NCBI GenBank assembly: GCA_022820485.1
Contig: JAJEFJ010000046.1
Span: 1 to 42,950 of the forward strand
DNA: 42,950 nucleotides
Direction of reading: 5' to 3'
From: Candidatus Latescibacterota bacterium
Lineage (GTDB): Bacteria; Latescibacterota; UBA2968; UBA8231
Positions 40,239-42,950 of the stretch are shown here, piece by piece. The translations under genes and the position numbers were made by a program. Numbering within the stretch: the stretch's first letter is position 1; each line of letters opens with the position of its first letter. Below the pieces are notes generated by a model that saw nothing but the letters and a program-made list of their open reading frames with translations, was not told the origin of the DNA and searched no databases.

Positions 40239-41816
40239 TCACGCCCGTTCCACCTCGAAGGCGACCACGTTGCGCTTCTCCCGACTGAATTCCACCCCAA
40301 TCAGGTGAATCGCCGCGCCCCGACCGCGATACTTAGCCGCGTAGTCCCGCTCCTGCAACTGCCGCAGCGCCGCCCCCTCCGCCGCCCGTTCCACCACCTT
40401 GAACTCGAACAGGTACACCTGCCCATTGAACTCTACTGCCATGTCCAAGCGCCCGGCACTGCTACTGTCCTCTACTGTGATCGACAGCCCCAGCGACGCG
40501 AAGTACGAGTAGAACACGCTGGCGTAATACCCCTCGTAGTCGGCAATCTCGTTGTTGGTGTGCCACTGATACGGAATGCTGGCAAAGAACGACGCGAACA
40601 GTGTTTCTAAGCCATCGAAGTCATTGACCAGCAGCAGGTCGTACAGCCGAGCGCTGTGCTCGACCCGACGTGCGGGGTTGCCCGTCAGGTGGTTCAGCAG
40701 GCTCTCGTTCAGGCTCTGCCGCACCTCTTGGTTGGGGTAGCTCAGCCGGTAGTACATCCGCCCGCCGCGCGGCTCAGTGCGGCGAATGGTCAAGTAGCCG
40801 GTCTGGAACAGCAGCGCCTCAGTCGCAATGTGATCCACGTCAAACGCCGATAGCAACTCCTCACTGCCGAGCATGTCGTCCAAGGCAAGAGAATTGACTC
40901 CGCGCTCCAACAACATATCGAGCAGAAACGTCGGCGTACCCGTCTCAAACCAGTAAGCCCCGAACTGGCGACGGTCAAAGAGCAGAAGGACATCGAAGGG
41001 GTTGTACACCTGTTCCTCACCCAGCCAGTTGTACCCGTTGTACCAGCGCCGGATTTCCTCTCGGTCTAAGCCGGGCAGTTCCGGGGTGAACACCGCGTCC
41101 AGGTCGGCCTCGGTATAGCCGCAGAGGGCCGAGTAGCGCGGGTCTAAGGTAATGTCCTTGAGGTTGTTGAGGCCGGAGAACAGGCTGACTTTGGAGAACT
41201 TGCTCACGCCGGTGAGGAAAGTAAACGCAATGTGTGCGTCGCCAAACTTGATCGTCGAATACAGCCCGCGCAGCAAGTCGCGATTGGCTCGCGCCACCTC
41301 CGGCACCTCCAGCGCGTCTAAAATCGGTTTGTCGTACTCGTCAATTAGCACCGCTACCCGCTGGCCGCTGCGCTCGTGCAACGCTTCCATCAGATGGCTA
41401 AAGCGCGCTGGCGCACCAGCGTAGTCCGAACCGACACCCTCCCGCCTTTCTATGGCGTCTAGTTGCGCCATTACGTCCTCTTGTAGCTGGCCCGGCTCCT
41501 TGAAGTTGCCCCTGCTAAAGTCGAGCCGCAGCACCGGATAGCGCACCGACCAGTCCCATCGCTCGTGGATGGCCAACCCCTCGAACAACGGCTCGTTGCC
41601 CTCGAATAGCTCCTTCAGGGTATCGAGAGACAGGCTCTTGCCAAACCGACGGGGGCGCGACAGGAAGTAGTGGGTGCCCTCGTCAACCAACCGCGCTATG
41701 TAGGGGGTCTTATCGACGTAGTAGCAGTTCTCCTCGCGGATTTTGCGGAAGGTCTGAATGCCGATGGGTAGCTTGCGCTTGGCTGTCCGTGACGAATCGG
41801 GTTCCATCTGTATCAT
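40239..41816 (-). CDS. AAA-ATPase-like / PD-(D/E)XK nuclease-superfamily protein
   Basis: A 525-residue protein with an N-terminal AAA-ATPase-like domain (pfam09820 type) and a C-terminal PD-(D/E)XK_9 domain. Motifs are 'KLPIGIQTFRKIREENCYYV', 'LSRPRRFGKSLSL' (degenerate Walker A near 54-61), 'VAVLIDEYDKPIL' (Walker B near 154-163), 'LTGVSKFSKVSLFSGLNNL' and 'GRLDMAVEFNGQVYLFEFKV'. The ATG at 41816 is preferred because GGAG lies 7 nt upstream; ATG 41807 and a reading from 41861 are weaker. Such proteins occur in many near-identical copies per genome and are often dispersed by gene duplication. Their role is unknown; nuclease activity is inferred from the fold. Confidence 0.88.
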   Translation of the reverse strand: MIQMEPDSSRTAKRKLPIGIQTFRKIREENCYYVDKTPYIARLVDEGTHYFLSRPRRFGKSLSLDTLKELFEGNEPLFEGLAIHERWDWSVRYPVLRLDFSRGNFKEPGQLQEDVMAQLDAIERREGVGSDYAGAPARFSHLMEALHERSGQRVAVLIDEYDKPILDALEVPEVARANRDLLRGLYSTIKFGDAHIAFTFLTGVSKFSKVSLFSGLNNLKDITLDPRYSALCGYTEADLDAVFTPELPGLDREEIRRWYNGYNWLGEEQVYNPFDVLLLFDRRQFGAYWFETGTPTFLLDMLLERGVNSLALDDMLGSEELLSAFDVDHIATEALLFQTGYLTIRRTEPRGGRMYYRLSYPNQEVRQSLNESLLNHLTGNPARRVEHSARLYDLLLVNDFDGLETLFASFFASIPYQWHTNNEIADYEGYYASVFYSYFASLGLSITVEDSSSAGRLDMAVEFNGQVYLFEFKVVERAAEGAALRQLQERDYAAKYRGRGAAIHLIGVEFSREKRNVVAFEVERA

Positions 41817-41910
41817 GGGCTTGCTCCACAGTCTGGCCGCCGTCAACGTGGGCCGGGGCAAGGATGAGACTTACAATAGACAAGATAGACTACAGGGCAA
41901 CCCATGCAAA

Positions 41911-41934
41911 GAAAAACGCCCCTAGGATTGGGGC
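41911..41934 (-). terminator. intrinsic terminator downstream of small paralogue 1
   Basis: On the minus strand GCCCC-N7-GGGGC (41918-41934) is followed by a run of T (GTTTTTC, 41911-41917). It lies 26 bp after the stop of the gene at 41960. The stem is only 5 bp but GC-rich. Confidence 0.6.
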
Positions 41935-41958
41935 ATAGAGGGACCTTGGCCTTGTAGG

Positions 41959-42033
41959 GTCAAAAGTGCAGTGTAGCAGAGGCGGAGAGGCCGCCGTTGA
42001 GAGCGGGGGCTAAACCGAAGAAGACCCGGCGGG
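41959..42033. repeat. 75-bp direct repeat, copy 1
   Basis: This segment matches 42459-42533 at 66 of 75 positions, exactly 500 bp apart. It encodes the C-terminal strand and stop of paralogue 1. It shows that the two genes arose by tandem duplication, with the C-terminus kept most similar. Confidence 0.85.
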
Positions 42034-42463
42034 CTTGAGGCTTCGGCTTGAACTCAGCCGAAAGGGGGTTGCGTGATTTTTCCGACCCGTATATTGAACC
42101 AACAACAGGACCTAGATATGTAGCTGCGAAAAAGCCTATCGTGCCTAGTGGTTCAGGTATTCCAGCGAAGACCACCCCAACCCCTAGTCCTCCTAATCCC
42201 CCTATCTGTGCCCACCTTAGTGTCTCGTCCCTTTCCCTAAGTTGACAGAAAAATTTCTCCTTTTCTTCCTCAAAAGTCGGCGGTCCCCCCGGTCTCATAT
42301 AGTGCTTCTTCACGTCCTCCGTCTTCGTTTTCTCCGAAAGGCTATCACTCCCGGCTTGAGCCGGGGTCTGGGCTTGGACTGGCCGCGCCAGCATTCCGCA
42401 TAGGACGAGAATCAGCAGTAAACACAGTGGCCATAATGAGGCTTTCTCGCGTGGAATGGTCAA
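41960..42463 (-). CDS. small secreted protein with C-terminal barrel-like strand (paralogue 1)
   Basis: A 167-residue protein of unknown family. It has a signal peptide ('LWPLCLLLILVLCGMLARPV', ending near 'AQA'), a charged segment ('PTFEEEKEKFFCQLRERDE'), a Gly-rich hydrophobic region ('GGLGGLGVGVVFAGI') and the C-terminal strand 'FFGLAPALNGGLSASATLHF'. That strand ends in Phe, as in many outer-membrane barrel proteins. The start is TTG 42463, which overlaps the stop of the upstream paralogue (TTGA). Without it the signal peptide would be lost. Its last 16 codons are near-identical in DNA to the end of that paralogue. Membrane insertion is a hypothesis. Confidence 0.65.
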   Translation of the reverse strand: MTIPREKASLWPLCLLLILVLCGMLARPVQAQTPAQAGSDSLSEKTKTEDVKKHYMRPGGPPTFEEEKEKFFCQLRERDETLRWAQIGGLGGLGVGVVFAGIPEPLGTIGFFAATYLGPVVGSIYGSEKSRNPLSAEFKPKPQARRVFFGLAPALNGGLSASATLHF

Positions 42464-42533
42464 AAGCGCAGTGTGGCAGAGGCGGAGAGGCCGCCGTTGA
42501 GGATGGGTGATAAACCGAAGGAGACCCGGCGGA
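42459..42533. repeat. 75-bp direct repeat, copy 2
   Basis: The second copy of the 75-bp repeat (9 mismatches), which encodes the C-terminus of paralogue 2. Its first 15 bases (42460-42474) recur as a perfect inverted copy at 42762-42776. Confidence 0.85.
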
Positions 42534-42819
42534 ATTCAGGAGGCTTGCGCGACCTTTCAGACCAAGCGGTCGCCATGGCGACAGGTCCGACAAAAAGGGA
42601 TGGCCAAAGCGTACCTTTACTGGCAGCCGTCAACCAGATGCCCCCGAGTAATCCCACTACGCTACCTCCTAGGGACGCGATGAATCTATCGTGTGGATCA
42701 ACCCGGCTCACGCCAACCGCCGTTCCGGCTGGATAGCTAATTAACCCTGCTAATATCCCGTACACTGCGCTTTTGAAACCACAACAAGAAGAGTAATATA
42801 GCAACCCTAAATCATTCAA
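42460..42819 (-). CDS. small Gly-rich protein with C-terminal barrel-like strand (paralogue 2)
   Basis: A 119-residue protein with no recognisable domain. It has three Gly-rich hydrophobic stretches ('AVYGILAGLISYPAGTAVGV', 'FIASLGGSVVGLLGGIWLTA', 'SLFVGPVAMATAW') and the C-terminal strand 'SFGLSPILNGGLSASATLRF', which matches paralogue 1. The shared segment 'GPV...SERSR/SEKSR' precedes it. No signal peptide is seen at the ATG of 42819, so the N-terminus may be truncated or the start wrong. Codons for the N-terminal 'FKSAV' (42762-42776) are an exact inverted copy of the C-terminal 'TLRF' codons and stop (42460-42474), which suggests past rearrangement. It is coupled to paralogue 1 by a TTGA overlap. 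Confidence 0.55.
   Translation of the reverse strand: MNDLGLLYYSSCCGFKSAVYGILAGLISYPAGTAVGVSRVDPHDRFIASLGGSVVGLLGGIWLTAASKGTLWPSLFVGPVAMATAWSERSRKPPEFRRVSFGLSPILNGGLSASATLRF
42762..42776. repeat. 15-bp inverted copy of 42460-42474
   Basis: ACACTGCGCTTTTGA is the exact reverse complement of 42460-42474, across a 287-bp interior. The match ends sharply on both sides. It could be the boundary of an invertible segment or the scar of a past inversion within the paralogue array. Confidence 0.7.
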
Positions 42820-42824
42820 GACTG

Positions 42825-42842
42825 GATTCCCGCTTTTGCGGT
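42825..42842. repeat. CCGC-TTTT-GCGG hairpin beside start of paralogue 2
   Basis: The sequence around CCCGCTTTTGCGG resembles half of the common dispersed 'GGATTCCCGC...GCGGGAAT' palindrome. It lies just upstream of the paralogue 2 start and 30 bp from the transposase remnant. The right arm is incomplete. Confidence 0.35.
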
Positions 42843-42870
42843 AGTATCTGTGTTGTGTGTCAAGCCTTTT

Positions 42871-42950
42871 TTAGCCTGCTTTGGCTTGGTGTTGCACCCA
42901 AGGGGTTCGTCGATGGGCAATGGCGTTGAGCAGCAGGAGCAGCTTGCGCA
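42871..42950 (-). mobile_element. IS110-family transposase, C-terminal end (partial)
   Basis: The minus-strand frame entering from the right edge reads 'RKLLLLLNAIAHRRTPW' and stops at TAA 42871-42873. This is the conserved C-terminal block of IS110/IS116/IS902-type transposases ('RKLL.LLNA...R..TPW'). Only 26 codons are in the window. IS110 elements have no terminal inverted repeats, so the end cannot be placed; the stop lies 52 bp from the paralogue 2 start. The catalytic DEDD and Ser domains would lie beyond 42950. Confidence 0.65.

Overview
The window is about 43 kb of gene-dense, GC-rich bacterial chromosome. It looks like a didermal member of the FCB group or a neighbouring uncultured phylum (Latescibacterota- or Poribacteria-like). 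This is inference from gene content: a TolC-type outer-membrane channel, two MlaC-type proteins, several lipobox proteins, a secreted protease ending in the 'NFPNPFN' FlgD/T9SS-like sorting domain, FG-GAP/ASPIC and TPR lipoproteins, a Gfo/Idh oxidoreductase and a TIM-barrel sugar isomerase, a Uma2 nuclease and an AAA/PD-(D/E)XK protein. No rRNA gene, CRISPR array or prophage was seen. Mobile DNA is limited to the C-terminal end of an IS110-type transposase at the right edge.

Layout. 1-2.5 kb: a STAS protein, then a minus-strand DprE1/DprE2-like pair that overlaps by 4 bp. 2.6-3.9 kb: a Uma2 endonuclease and a HigBA-type toxin-antitoxin locus whose toxin lacks its middle. 4.0-16.1 kb, plus strand: glycogen branching enzyme GlgB, a DppC-type permease, a TPR lipoprotein, a LolB/DUF4292-like lipoprotein, an M6 metalloprotease, a Gfo/Idh/MocA oxidoreductase and a two-spondin/Cache lipoprotein that ends at a strong terminator. 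16.2-23.7 kb, minus strand: DppB, DppA and a sugar-phosphate isomerase in one operon; Minf_1886, LarC and a repeat protein in another; then an M23 peptidase. 23.8-25.4 kb, plus strand: RlmN and a DUF457 membrane hydrolase. 25.4-26.5 kb, minus: GerW and DUF2953. 26.8-28.5 kb, plus: an unrecognised envelope protein. 28.5-34.0 kb, minus: PBP1A downstream of a 1062-residue TPR/FG-GAP/ASPIC lipoprotein. 34.0 kb: tRNA-Gly(GCC). 34.2-40.0 kb, minus: an envelope operon encoding TolC, MlaC-DUF3047 fusion, MlaC and an RND exporter, followed by a broken FAD oxidoreductase. 40.2-43.0 kb, minus: an AAA/PD-(D/E)XK protein, two small paralogues and the IS110 remnant.

The most promising unit is the TolC / MlaC-DUF3047 / MlaC / RND operon. 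It looks like a complete inner-membrane-to-outer-membrane lipid export route with no Mla ABC transporter beside it. Other points of interest are the spondin-Cache-spondin lipoprotein with Asp-rich linkers, the toxin with a central deletion, the small paralogue pair with a 75-bp direct repeat exactly 500 bp apart and a 15-bp inverted copy, and the DppC gene separated from DppAB by about 9 kb.
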